DNA of 64,000 bases from Paenibacillus faecalis (GTDB lineage Bacteria > Bacillota > Bacilli > Paenibacillales > Paenibacillaceae), in contig NZ_LT985747.1 in assembly GCF_900289175.1 (NCBI RefSeq), positions 2,073,912 to 2,137,911 on the forward strand. Direction: 5' to 3'. Positions 33,672 through 41,642 of this stretch are shown here, in pieces. Every line of letters begins with the position of its first letter. Positions within the stretch are counted from its first letter, which is position 1. The notes beneath the pieces are model-generated. The model had not been told where the DNA came from. It saw only the letters and a program-made list of their open reading frames with translations, and ran no database searches. A program made the position numbers and the translations under genes.

Positions 33672-34570
33672 ACCCAACCATGGGAGCATGGGCCGCACTT
33701 ATTGCAGGCGCTGTGTTTGGGGTAAACTCCAATGTGGTTAAAGCAGCAAATAACACGGGATTGACAACAATGGACTTACTTATCTACCAGTTTGGATTTG
33801 CGATTGTTTATTTTACCGGTAGGTTCTTAATTGTTAATAAAGGGATACATACTAAGCTCCCATATACGTCGTTAGTCAAGAATCCTTACAATTGGATAGC
33901 AGGGGTTACAACGGTATTAACGGGATTACTTTATTATTCTTCTATCCAAATAACAGATCCTAGTATCGCATCATTAGGCTTGTTTCAATACCCTTGGATA
34001 CTATTTTTGATGGGGGTTTTGATTAATAAAGAACGAGTGACGGGTAAACACATTTCAGCGGTTATTCTGCTTTGGATGGGAACCCTTTTGTTAATTGGCG
34101 GGACATTAGCTCATATAACATTACCAGGATTACTTTTTGGATTTGGAGCAGGTATATCTTTTGCAACAAATTTGTTTAGTTTACAAAAGATAACGGATCA
34201 TCCGTTTATTAAGGTGTTTATCTTCTTTATCGCCACAATTATTGCTTTAGTCTTCTGTTTGGGACAGTATAGAGAACTGAATCTCTTTACGATTGATGCA
34301 TTGAAATTTGGGTTTATTACAGCAATTTGGGGGCAGATTGCATCATTTGAACTTCTAGCGTATGCCGCTAAAAATGTTAGCTCCGTTACAATGGCCACAT
34401 TGACTACGACCGAGTTACCGGTCGCCATGCTATTAACATGGTTTATCTGGGGGCCTTTTCCAGATTTTGTTCGGGTTTCAGGATTAGCAGTCATGGTAAT
34501 TGCTGTTTTATGGCTCACATTTGAACAATCTCGATCAGTCGCACAATCGTCTCTTCAACAAAAAAGTTAG
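33659..34570 (+). CDS. EamA/DMT family transporter
   Basis: A 303-aa membrane protein with ten hydrophobic segments in two repeats (GAWAALIAGAVFGVNSNVVK opening the first, GLLFGFGAGISFATNLFSL the second). It belongs to the drug/metabolite transporter superfamily, usually exporting amino acids, nucleosides or small toxic compounds. AAGGAG lies 10 bases before ATG 33659, within the end of the Nudix gene. It is likely the exporter for the product of the PP-loop/Nudix/HAD cassette (inference). Confidence 0.85.
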   Translation: MSRLNPTMGAWAALIAGAVFGVNSNVVKAANNTGLTTMDLLIYQFGFAIVYFTGRFLIVNKGIHTKLPYTSLVKNPYNWIAGVTTVLTGLLYYSSIQITDPSIASLGLFQYPWILFLMGVLINKERVTGKHISAVILLWMGTLLLIGGTLAHITLPGLLFGFGAGISFATNLFSLQKITDHPFIKVFIFFIATIIALVFCLGQYRELNLFTIDALKFGFITAIWGQIASFELLAYAAKNVSSVTMATLTTTELPVAMLLTWFIWGPFPDFVRVSGLAVMVIAVLWLTFEQSRSVAQSSLQQKS

Positions 34571-34600
34571 CTTGTAAAGCTATAGGAGAGGAGGAAGTAC

Positions 34601-35332
34601 ATGTTAAAAAATATAAAATTGATACTGTTTGACTTGGATAATACCTTGTTTTCGTTTGAATCGTATTGGACACAAGCAACCATGAATACTTTTTATAGGT
34701 CTAACTTAACGAAGCAACTACCGTTTGATGAGTTTTTCTCCCATTACAGATACTATGACCACCATTTTTGGGAATTACACTATCAAGGGCATATTTCTTT
34801 GGATGAGGTTAGGCAGCAACGACTTATTCATGCACTAAAACACTTCGATCAGAAAATTGGTATAGAAGAGGCGGATATCTACTTCCGTGACTTTTTTAAC
34901 AATCTTATTCACCTGTTGGAGCCAAATGAAGAGATAAACGAGTATTTGCGAGAATTAAAGAAAACATACCGGGTTGGTATTATAACAAATGGAAAAGCTA
35001 GTGAACAACGGTCGAAATTAGTTAAGTTAAATTTATATGATGTGTTTACTGAGGGGGAAATATTTATCTCAGAAGAGCTTGGGTTTGAAAAGCCCCAACG
35101 AGAAGCCTTTCATGTACCGCTATCATATTACGGACTCAAATCAGAACAAACACTGTACATAGGTGATTCGTGGAACAATGATGTAGTCGGAGCAATCAAT
35201 GCAGGAATGTCTGCCGTATGGATTAATCCAGCGGGAAACAATCCACCAAGTGAGCATAAACCATTATTCATAACGGAGAGCATTATAAAATTTCTCACCT
35301 CTATTCTAAAAAACAGCCGTCTCCTGTTGTAG
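34601..35332 (+). CDS. HAD-family phosphatase (YjjG/YfnB-like)
   Basis: A 243-aa haloacid dehalogenase superfamily hydrolase. Seen: motif I LFDLDNTLF with the nucleophile Asp, motif II IITNGK, motif III Lys in ELGFEKPQREAF, and motif IV GDSWNNDVVGA. A helical cap sits between I and II. It resembles nucleotide or sugar phosphatases of the YjjG type. GAGGAGG lies upstream of ATG 34601. Last gene of the cassette, 30 bases after EamA; it may dephosphorylate a nucleotide before export. Confidence 0.88.
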   Translation: MLKNIKLILFDLDNTLFSFESYWTQATMNTFYRSNLTKQLPFDEFFSHYRYYDHHFWELHYQGHISLDEVRQQRLIHALKHFDQKIGIEEADIYFRDFFNNLIHLLEPNEEINEYLRELKKTYRVGIITNGKASEQRSKLVKLNLYDVFTEGEIFISEELGFEKPQREAFHVPLSYYGLKSEQTLYIGDSWNNDVVGAINAGMSAVWINPAGNNPPSEHKPLFITESIIKFLTSILKNSRLLL

Positions 35333-35340
35333 GTAGTTGG

Positions 35341-35442
35341 CAATGTGAGTATTTATGAAATCATTAAATATGAGGACATCGATGATGAAAAATGGGGCAC
35401 ATACTTTCGTTCTTACTGCAAATGGTCTATCTAAATTTTATT
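35341..35442 (+). pseudogene. Short-chain dehydrogenase fragment
   Basis: About 100 bases similar to bases 46483-46590 of the intact SDR gene at 46214. Shared blocks are TTTATGAAATCAT, TATGAGGACATCGATGATGAAA and CTATCTAAATTTTATTT; a few bases are deleted in the middle. It runs directly into the stop of the HxlR gene. Only about 33 codons remain. Confidence 0.65.
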
Positions 35443-35822
35443 TACTGCTCGTTTAAATGCGCTAGCGGATCTGACGGACCTTTTTTTAATTTGTTTTTTA
35501 CTCCCCACTCACATAACTCTTCCAAAACGGGTAATAGGGTTTCTGCTTTATCTGTAAGACTGTACTCGACTTTAGGGGGGACTTGAGGATATTCTTTCCG
35601 TTTCACCAAACCATCTGCTTCCAGTTCTTTTAATTGTGAACTCAATGTTTTAAAAGTAATAGCTCCTATTTGTCTTTTTAGTTCATTAAAGCGAATCGGT
35701 TGGTTTTCTGCTAAAAGGTATATAATGACCATTTTCCATTTACCCCCAATTACCGACATTGTATAGCCAAAAGGTGTATCTTCAATGTTCCTAACTTTTC
35801 CTTTATATTCAGCCATACTCAT
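35442..35822 (-). CDS. HxlR family transcriptional regulator
   Basis: Winged-helix regulator of 126 aa, often responsive to reactive electrophiles or redox stress. Seen: PFGYTMSVIGGKWKMVIIYLL, QPIRFNELKRQIGAITFKTLSSQLKELEADGLVKRKEYPQVPPKVEYSLT, the typical HxlR core. The usual N-terminal redox Cys of this position is not present. AAAGGA lies 9 bases before ATG 35822. It is divergent from a broken RidA gene, with a palindromic operator between. Its 5' part is duplicated at 32040-32205. Confidence 0.87.
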   Translation of the reverse strand: MSMAEYKGKVRNIEDTPFGYTMSVIGGKWKMVIIYLLAENQPIRFNELKRQIGAITFKTLSSQLKELEADGLVKRKEYPQVPPKVEYSLTDKAETLLPVLEELCEWGVKNKLKKGPSDPLAHLNEQ

Positions 35823-35892
35823 ATTTAACTATCCTTTCTGATAGTACCTTTCAAAAAAGTGCGTACTATTTTTTGGTTTGCTTTCATTGTAT
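35748..35892. repeat. Direct repeat, right copy (HxlR 5' end plus operator)
   Basis: Same orientation as 32049-32205. Together they flank a segment of about 3.6 kb holding the PP-loop, Nudix, EamA and HAD genes and most of HxlR. Confidence 0.75.
35841..35869. promoter_or_regulatory. Candidate HxlR operator
   Basis: Spaced palindrome ATAGTAC (35841-35847) / GTACTAT (35863-35869) upstream of the HxlR gene, in the divergent region. The same element is conserved in the left repeat copy, which supports function. Confidence 0.6.
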
Positions 35893-35926
35893 GCTGATTT
35901 TACCTTAAAATGAAGGGGATGGAAAT

Positions 35927-36318
35927 ATGGCGAGTATTAAAACCTATAATCATGGAGTTGCATGGGAAGAAGGTAACGGCGTCTCTCAGGCATACGTGTC
36001 AACGGAAACATCTACATTTCAGGGCAATTTTCTCACGATATGCAGGGCGCGTTCATTGGAGAGGGCGATATCGAGACTCAAACCCGGCAGACGCTGGATA
36101 ATCTCGATCGCGTACTAGCGGGATTTGGTGTCACAAAGTCGAATCTCGCTTATGTGGAAATCTATTTGACAAATGCGCAAGAGCATTTCGAACCATGCAT
36201 CAAGCTGTTTAAGGAATACGTAGGACAACACCGGCCAGCTGGCAGTCTCATCGGCGTGACATATTTGGCGTTCCCTGAGCAACTTATCGAAATCAGCGCC
36301 GTCGCGCACACGGACTAA
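35927..36318 (+). pseudogene. RidA/YjgF/RutC family protein, frameshifted
   Basis: RidA proteins hydrolyse reactive enamines/imines. ATG 35927 with AAGGGG upstream encodes MASIKTYNHGVAWEEGNG to SQAYV, where the frame breaks at about 35998. The other frame then reads NGNIYISGQFSHDMQG, RQTLDNLDRVLAGFG and RPAGSLIGVTYLAFPEQLIEI to the stop at 36316-36318. Loss of one G in a GTGGTC would explain it. The joined product is about 131 aa, the full family length, including the C-terminal region. Probably inactive; ATG 36040 could start only a C-terminal piece. Confidence 0.7.
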
Positions 36319-36376
36319 CTCGGTTACCGACTGTCGGACTTTCCAAAAAGCTCGGATGATTGGCAAAATGAAATAA

Positions 36377-36405
36377 TTGAAGAAGACTAAATTAGTTGGT
36401 ACAAT
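36377..36405 (+). promoter_or_regulatory. Sigma-A promoter for the UvrA-like gene
   Basis: TTGAAG (36377-36382), 17-base spacer, TACAAT (36400-36405). Transcription would start about 10 bases before the hairpin described next. Confidence 0.65.
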
Positions 36406-36427
36406 AGTTGAACCCTGTTTTTCCCGA

Positions 36428-36473
36428 GTCAACATAAACCGGCTGCAACTACATGCAGCCGGTTTATGTTGAC
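36428..36473. repeat. Perfect 20-bp inverted repeat in the uvrA-like leader
   Basis: Arms at 36428-36447 and 36454-36473 are exact reverse complements with a 6-base loop (ACTACA). The stem starts GTCAACATAAACC. No T run follows directly. It lies in the transcribed leader, about 180 bases upstream of the gene. It could be a regulatory hairpin, an operator or the end of a small element. The rest of the 36319-36652 gap holds only the promoter and the ribosome site. Confidence 0.7.
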
Positions 36474-36652
36474 TTCGAACATTTGACGATTTTTTGTCGT
36501 AATCTACGAATACACCCTAAGCCTTCGAAAAACCTATTCTATGAATTCCCTGGTTAAAGCAATGACAGATGCAAGTTTGAACTGCCCGACTCTTTAAGAA
36601 GAACGGTACAATGTGAAACTGAGTAAAAAAAATGATCGGAAGGATGTATTTC

Positions 36653-38908
36653 ATGAGTGAATCTAATCAAGAATATATCGTCATCTCCGCTGCGAGGGAA
36701 AACAATCTCAAAAACGTATCCTTGCGCATTCCTAAGCGGAAGATTACGATTTTCACCGGAGTGTCCGGGTCCGGCAAGTCATCTATTGTCTTCGATACGA
36801 TTGCCGCAGAATCCACGCGTTTGCTAAATGAAAACTTCAGCATGTTCGTACGTACTTTCCTGCCTAGCTATCCGCAACCGGATGCGGACGCGATCGAGAA
36901 CCTGAGCATGGCTGTTATTGTGGACCAGAAGCGACTAGGCGGCGGCTCCCACTCCACAATGGGCACGATTACCGATATTTCGCCCATTCTCCGTCTGCTC
37001 TTTTCCCGCATAGGCCAGCCTCATGTTGGCGAAGCGCATATGTTTTCGTTTAACGATCCGCAGGGCATGTGTCCCGAATGTAACGGGCTCGGTCGCAAAT
37101 TAGGTGTTAACGTGAGCAAGGCGCTAGACATGTCAAAGTCGCTCCAGGAAGGAGCCATTATGTTGCCGGACTATACGGTGGGCGGATGGGATTGGAATTT
37201 GATCGTCCAGTCAGGGTCCTTTGATCCCAATAAGAAGCTGTGCGATTATTCAGATGAAGACCTCGAACAACTGCTGTATGGAAAAGCGAGGAAAGTAAAG
37301 ATGGACTTCGCCGGGAAGGAAACAAACATTACAGTGGAAGGCGTCATCGAAAAGTTCACTAACAAATATATCAGGCAGGATATAAAGACGAAGTCCGAGC
37401 GCACACAAAAAGCGGTTGCACCCTACATTTCCGAGGGTCCCTGCTCTAGTTGCCACGGTGCGAGACTCAATCAAACTACGCTTAGCTGCAAAATCAATGG
37501 ACTCAACATTGCGGAAATGTCCTCCATGGAGGTTGGCCAGCTCATTCGCGTCATTCAGGAGATTGACGATTCTGTCGCTGCGCCGATCGTTAAATCACTG
37601 ACAGAGCGTCTGCAGCATCTTGTTGACATTGGACTTGACTATTTGACGCTGGATCGTGAGACGGATACATTGTCCGGCGGCGAGTCGCAGCGGGTCAAGA
37701 TGGTGAAGCACCTGAGCGGAAGTCTAGTGGATGTCACTTATATCTTTGATGAGCCTAGCGTTGGCTTGCATCCCCGTGATGTACATCGATTAAACGAATT
37801 GCTTCAGAAGCTGCGCGACAAAGGTAATACCGTAATCGTCGTTGAGCATGATCCCGATGTGATCAAAGTGGCAGATCATATTGTTGACATCGGGCCTTAC
37901 GCGGGTAGCCGCGGCGGTACCATCGTGTATGAAGGAAGTTACCAAGGACTGCTGAAGGCAGATACTTTAACAGGAACCCATATGAAACGACAGCTTCAAT
38001 TGAAGCAAGATTGCAGGCGGCCAACCGGAAAACTGCCTGTCAAGGATGCCACACTGCACAACCTGCGAAACGTGAGTGTAGATATACCAACCGGAGTGCT
38101 GAGCGTGGTTACTGGTGTCGCCGGCTCAGGCAAAAGCACGCTCATTAACGAAGTATTTCTCAGCCAGCATCCGGATGCAATCGTCATCGACCAATCGGCG
38201 GTAGGAGTGTCAACACGCTCGAATCCTGCGACCTACACGGGCATTATGGATAACGTGCGCAAAGCGTTTGCTTCCGCGAATAAGGTAAGCCCAAGTTTGT
38301 TCAGCTTCAACTCCAAGGGGGCGTGTGAGAACTGCCAAGGCCTAGGAGTTGTGTATACAGACCTTGCATTCCTTGAAAGCGTGAAGCTGCCATGCGAAGT
38401 ATGCGAAGGTAAACGGTTCAAGGAAGAAGTGCTCACATATAAGCTAAACGACAAGTCGATTGCAGAGGTGTTGGAGATGACGGTGGAGCAGGCATTGGAT
38501 TTTTTTCAGCAAAAAGAGGTTGTCCGCAAGCTCCAAGCGATGAGTGATGTTGGACTGAACTATATTACACTTGGCCAGCCGCTTAGTACACTTTCGGGTG
38601 GGGAATGCCAGCGCATCAAGCTAGCAAGCGAGCTGCATAAGAAGGGTAGCATCTATGTGATGGACGAGCCGACAACCGGCCTTCATATGTCAGATATTGG
38701 ACACCTTTTGAAAATCATGAACCGCCTCGTAGACGCCGGCAATACAGTAATTGTCATCGAGCACAACCTCGATGTGATCAGCCAAGCGGATTGGATCATC
38801 GATATGGGACCGGACGGAGGCAGCAAGGGCGGCCAGGTAGTGTTCGAGGGAACTCCTTCACAGATCATTCATGCCGAGCAGTCGATTACAGGAAAATACT
38901 TGAATTAG
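36653..38908 (+). CDS. Short UvrA-type ABC ATPase (UvrA2/DrrC-like)
   Basis: A 752-aa paralogue of excinuclease subunit UvrA. Seen: first Walker A FTGVSGSGKSS, zinc-type pairs CPECNGLG and CSSCHGARL, signature LSGGESQRVKM with FDEPSVGLHPRD; second Walker A VTGVAGSGKST, CENCQGLG and CEVCEGKRF, signature LSGGECQRIKL with MDEPTTGLH. It is about 200 residues shorter than UvrA1, so the UvrB-binding region appears to be missing or reduced. Such short UvrA proteins are linked to resistance to DNA-binding antibiotics and may not take part in ordinary repair. GGAAGGA lies 8 bases before ATG 36653. It has its own promoter with a hairpin leader. Confidence 0.87.
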   Translation: MSESNQEYIVISAARENNLKNVSLRIPKRKITIFTGVSGSGKSSIVFDTIAAESTRLLNENFSMFVRTFLPSYPQPDADAIENLSMAVIVDQKRLGGGSHSTMGTITDISPILRLLFSRIGQPHVGEAHMFSFNDPQGMCPECNGLGRKLGVNVSKALDMSKSLQEGAIMLPDYTVGGWDWNLIVQSGSFDPNKKLCDYSDEDLEQLLYGKARKVKMDFAGKETNITVEGVIEKFTNKYIRQDIKTKSERTQKAVAPYISEGPCSSCHGARLNQTTLSCKINGLNIAEMSSMEVGQLIRVIQEIDDSVAAPIVKSLTERLQHLVDIGLDYLTLDRETDTLSGGESQRVKMVKHLSGSLVDVTYIFDEPSVGLHPRDVHRLNELLQKLRDKGNTVIVVEHDPDVIKVADHIVDIGPYAGSRGGTIVYEGSYQGLLKADTLTGTHMKRQLQLKQDCRRPTGKLPVKDATLHNLRNVSVDIPTGVLSVVTGVAGSGKSTLINEVFLSQHPDAIVIDQSAVGVSTRSNPATYTGIMDNVRKAFASANKVSPSLFSFNSKGACENCQGLGVVYTDLAFLESVKLPCEVCEGKRFKEEVLTYKLNDKSIAEVLEMTVEQALDFFQQKEVVRKLQAMSDVGLNYITLGQPLSTLSGGECQRIKLASELHKKGSIYVMDEPTTGLHMSDIGHLLKIMNRLVDAGNTVIVIEHNLDVISQADWIIDMGPDGGSKGGQVVFEGTPSQIIHAEQSITGKYLN

Positions 38909-39004
38909 TTTCCTAGTACGTGAAAACTTATTGATGTAATGTTGGCGTAATTTCTTAGTATGACAAGAAAAACTTTTGCAAGCTAGAACTTACGTATACT
39001 CAAA

Positions 39005-39033
39005 AAAGGCTGCCAATTGCATTGGCAGCCTTT
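39005..39033. terminator. Bidirectional terminator
   Basis: Perfect 13-bp stem AAAGGCTGCCAAT / ATTGGCAGCCTTT (39005-39017, 39021-39033) between the convergent UvrA-like and AraC genes. Confidence 0.85.
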
Positions 39034-39048
39034 CGCTTCATTTTTGGA

Positions 39049-39912
39049 TTACCGATTCTTCCGGTACATTTTAGGGGACATGCCAAAAGCTTTGGTGAAC
39101 TGCCGCGTAAAATAGTTGCTGTCATTGAATCCGCTTTCAAAGGAAACCTCTGAAATCGGAAGGCTTGTAGTTTTCAGTAATCTGCATGCGTGTTCCAAGC
39201 GAAGTTGCTGGAGATAGGCAAAAGGTGTCGTTTGGTAATAGGATTGAAAAATCCGATTCAAGTGCCTGATGGAAATATTCGATTTGGCTGCAATGTCTTC
39301 ACGAGATAGTGGATGCAGATAGTTATCCTCCATAAAAGAAATAGCTTTTGCCAAATGCATCAGATTGCCTTCTGCACCTTGTCGCTCCTGCTTCTCATAC
39401 TGCCTCGATAATTGGACGACGAGCTCCATAAAACGTGAACGCAGAATCGTCTCATAACCCTGAAGCTTGTTCGTGAATTCCTCAATCATGAAATCAACGA
39501 CGGACGATACATAATCCAAACTTGAAATCGGTAAGCTCATTTTGCCTAAGGAATGATTAATATTTCGGTAATGCGGTTCCAATACGAAAAGTGCCTGATA
39601 TCCGTTCGATCTTCTCAACTCTGGACCTGCCGATTCCAGCATGTCGGGCTTATACATGATGTTGCAAATCCGAAACTCATCAGGATCTTTGTATCCATGA
39701 GAGGTTGTCCCGTTAATGACAAATACGTCCCCCTTCTTGATAAACGATTTTTCTGCATTCACGATATGCGTAGCATTACCATGCAAAACAATGACGAGTT
39801 CTGAAAAATCCACATGATGATGTACGTGCATGTCTTCTTCATGCCCGCCATACTGAATATAAAACTTAAACTCATCATCGCCTGTAAACCAATCCAGTTG
39901 AAAGCTTTCCAT
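39049..39912 (-). CDS. AraC family regulator of the GH43/GH3 genes
   Basis: A 287-aa regulator. Seen: N-terminal cupin sensor (MHVHHHVDFSELVIVLHG, IKKGDVFVINGTTSHGY) and C-terminal double helix-turn-helix from about residue 190 (SREDIAAKSNISIRHLNRIFQ, ISEVSFESGFNDSNYFTRQFTKAFGMSPKMYR). AAGGAG lies upstream of ATG 39912. It is divergent from the GH43 gene across 157 bases, the standard layout for a regulator sensing a plant-sugar such as xylose, arabinose or an oligosaccharide and activating the hydrolase operon. Confidence 0.88.
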   Translation of the reverse strand: MESFQLDWFTGDDEFKFYIQYGGHEEDMHVHHHVDFSELVIVLHGNATHIVNAEKSFIKKGDVFVINGTTSHGYKDPDEFRICNIMYKPDMLESAGPELRRSNGYQALFVLEPHYRNINHSLGKMSLPISSLDYVSSVVDFMIEEFTNKLQGYETILRSRFMELVVQLSRQYEKQERQGAEGNLMHLAKAISFMEDNYLHPLSREDIAAKSNISIRHLNRIFQSYYQTTPFAYLQQLRLEHACRLLKTTSLPISEVSFESGFNDSNYFTRQFTKAFGMSPKMYRKNR

Positions 39913-40069
39913 TCAGATTCTCCTTCAAAACATGGTTTGTCATGCAAATTGTCCTTATTATGCTATTTTTAGACCTTAAAATCAAGGTGTAGGGACAAAA
40001 CACTCAATATAATAGTAGCTGATAAGTACAATTTCAAAAACTATTATAATCGATAAGGAGAACTCGAAT

Positions 40070-41590
40070 ATGTATTATTCCAATCCTGTTATCAGCGGTT
40101 TTCATCCTGACCCCAGCGTTTGCCGTGTCGGAGAAGACTACTATCTCGTGACCAGTTCGTTTGAATACTTCCCGGGCGTGCCTTTATTTCACAGTAAAGA
40201 TCTGGTCAACTGGAAGCAGGTCGGTCACGTCCTAACGAAGACGGAACAACTGGACCTTAAAAACGCGGGAAGTTCAGGCGGTATTTATGCTCCAACGATC
40301 CGTTATCATAACGGAGTGTTCTACATGACCACCACCAACGTATCGAGCGGCGGCAATTTTTATGTACATACGGACGATCCGCTCGGGACGTGGTCCGACC
40401 CTATTTATGTGGATCAGCCGGGCATCGATCCGGATCTGTTCTTTGACGAGGACGGAACCGTCTATTACACGACTTCTTATGACGCTTCTGGACAAGGAGC
40501 TTACCAGAGCCGAATTGATGTGAAGACAGGAAAGCGTCTTTCGGACGTTACCTTGGTGTGGAAAGGGACCGGAGGGAAATACCCAGAGGCTCCGCACCTC
40601 TATCGGATCGGAGATTGGTATTACCTCATGATATCTGAAGGCGGCACAGAATACGCTCATATGGTTACCGTTGCACGGAGCAAAAAGCCGGATGGTCCGT
40701 TCGAGAGCTGTCCGTATAACCCGATCTTGTCGCATCGAAGTCTGCTGAATTCCATTCAAGCAACGGGGCACGCCGACTTGGTCCAGACGCTGGATGGCAA
40801 CTGGTGGGCCGTATTCCTTGGGATTCGACCTATCGGCTATCCTCCACATCATCATCTTGGCCGGGAAACGTTTCTGGCGCCGGTCAGCTGGACGGATGAC
40901 GGTTGGCCGATCATCGGTGATAACGGGACCGTTAGCGAAACAATGCCAGCGGGTAATCTGCCGCTGCAAGCAAAACCCGCCCCCCAAGTAAGGGACGATT
41001 TCAATGGCACAACGCTTGCTTCATATTGGACATTTTTGCGTTCACCGATTCCTGAGAATTGGTCGCTTTCGGATAAAAGCGGTAGTCTGACGCTTTATGG
41101 CTCTCCTGTTACGCTGAATGAAGCGAGCTCTCCGGCCTTCGTCGGAAGAAGGCAGCAGCATTTTGATTGCCGAGTCGCAACCCACTTAACGTTTGCACCG
41201 CAGCAGGACGGTGAAGAAGCGGGCATTACCGTGTTTATGAACGAACGTTTTCATTATGAAATGGCGGTAACTCGGATCGCTGGCGAGCGTAAGCTCATCT
41301 TCCGCAGAAGATTAGGTACCCTATGGAAGATCGAGAACGAGATTCCATGGTCGTCCGACTCTGTCATTCTGACGATTCAGGCAGACAAAACCGACTATGT
41401 CTTCGGATTTTCTGAAAGCGGCAAAGAGCCGTTTTGGTTTGGTAAAGGGGAATGCGGACTGTTGGCCACGGAAGTGGCAGGTGGATTTACGGGAGTGTTT
41501 ATCGCCATGTATGCGACAGGTAACGGTATGCGTTCAATATCGCCTGCTCATTTTGACTGGTTCGATTATCAAGCTTCCGATGTAGAGTAG
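40070..41590 (+). CDS. Glycoside hydrolase family 43 beta-xylosidase/arabinofuranosidase
   Basis: Cytoplasmic (no signal peptide) 506-aa enzyme that removes xylose or arabinose from short oligosaccharides. Seen: catalytic base Asp in NPVISGFHPDPSVCRV (about residue 14), pKa-modulating Asp in PGIDPDLFFDEDGT, general acid Glu in YPEAPHLYRIGDWYY. A C-terminal beta-sandwich from about residue 310 (RDDFNGTTLASYWTFLRSP) is typical of GH43 subfamilies 11/12. GGAG lies upstream of ATG 40070. It is 52 bases before the GH3 gene; the two enzymes probably work together on xylo-oligosaccharides. Confidence 0.9.
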   Translation: MYYSNPVISGFHPDPSVCRVGEDYYLVTSSFEYFPGVPLFHSKDLVNWKQVGHVLTKTEQLDLKNAGSSGGIYAPTIRYHNGVFYMTTTNVSSGGNFYVHTDDPLGTWSDPIYVDQPGIDPDLFFDEDGTVYYTTSYDASGQGAYQSRIDVKTGKRLSDVTLVWKGTGGKYPEAPHLYRIGDWYYLMISEGGTEYAHMVTVARSKKPDGPFESCPYNPILSHRSLLNSIQATGHADLVQTLDGNWWAVFLGIRPIGYPPHHHLGRETFLAPVSWTDDGWPIIGDNGTVSETMPAGNLPLQAKPAPQVRDDFNGTTLASYWTFLRSPIPENWSLSDKSGSLTLYGSPVTLNEASSPAFVGRRQQHFDCRVATHLTFAPQQDGEEAGITVFMNERFHYEMAVTRIAGERKLIFRRRLGTLWKIENEIPWSSDSVILTIQADKTDYVFGFSESGKEPFWFGKGECGLLATEVAGGFTGVFIAMYATGNGMRSISPAHFDWFDYQASDVE

Positions 41591-41642
41591 GGCGTTATGA
41601 GGAAAGCTTGTAAGCTAAAAAAAGATGGAGGAGAGTGATACA

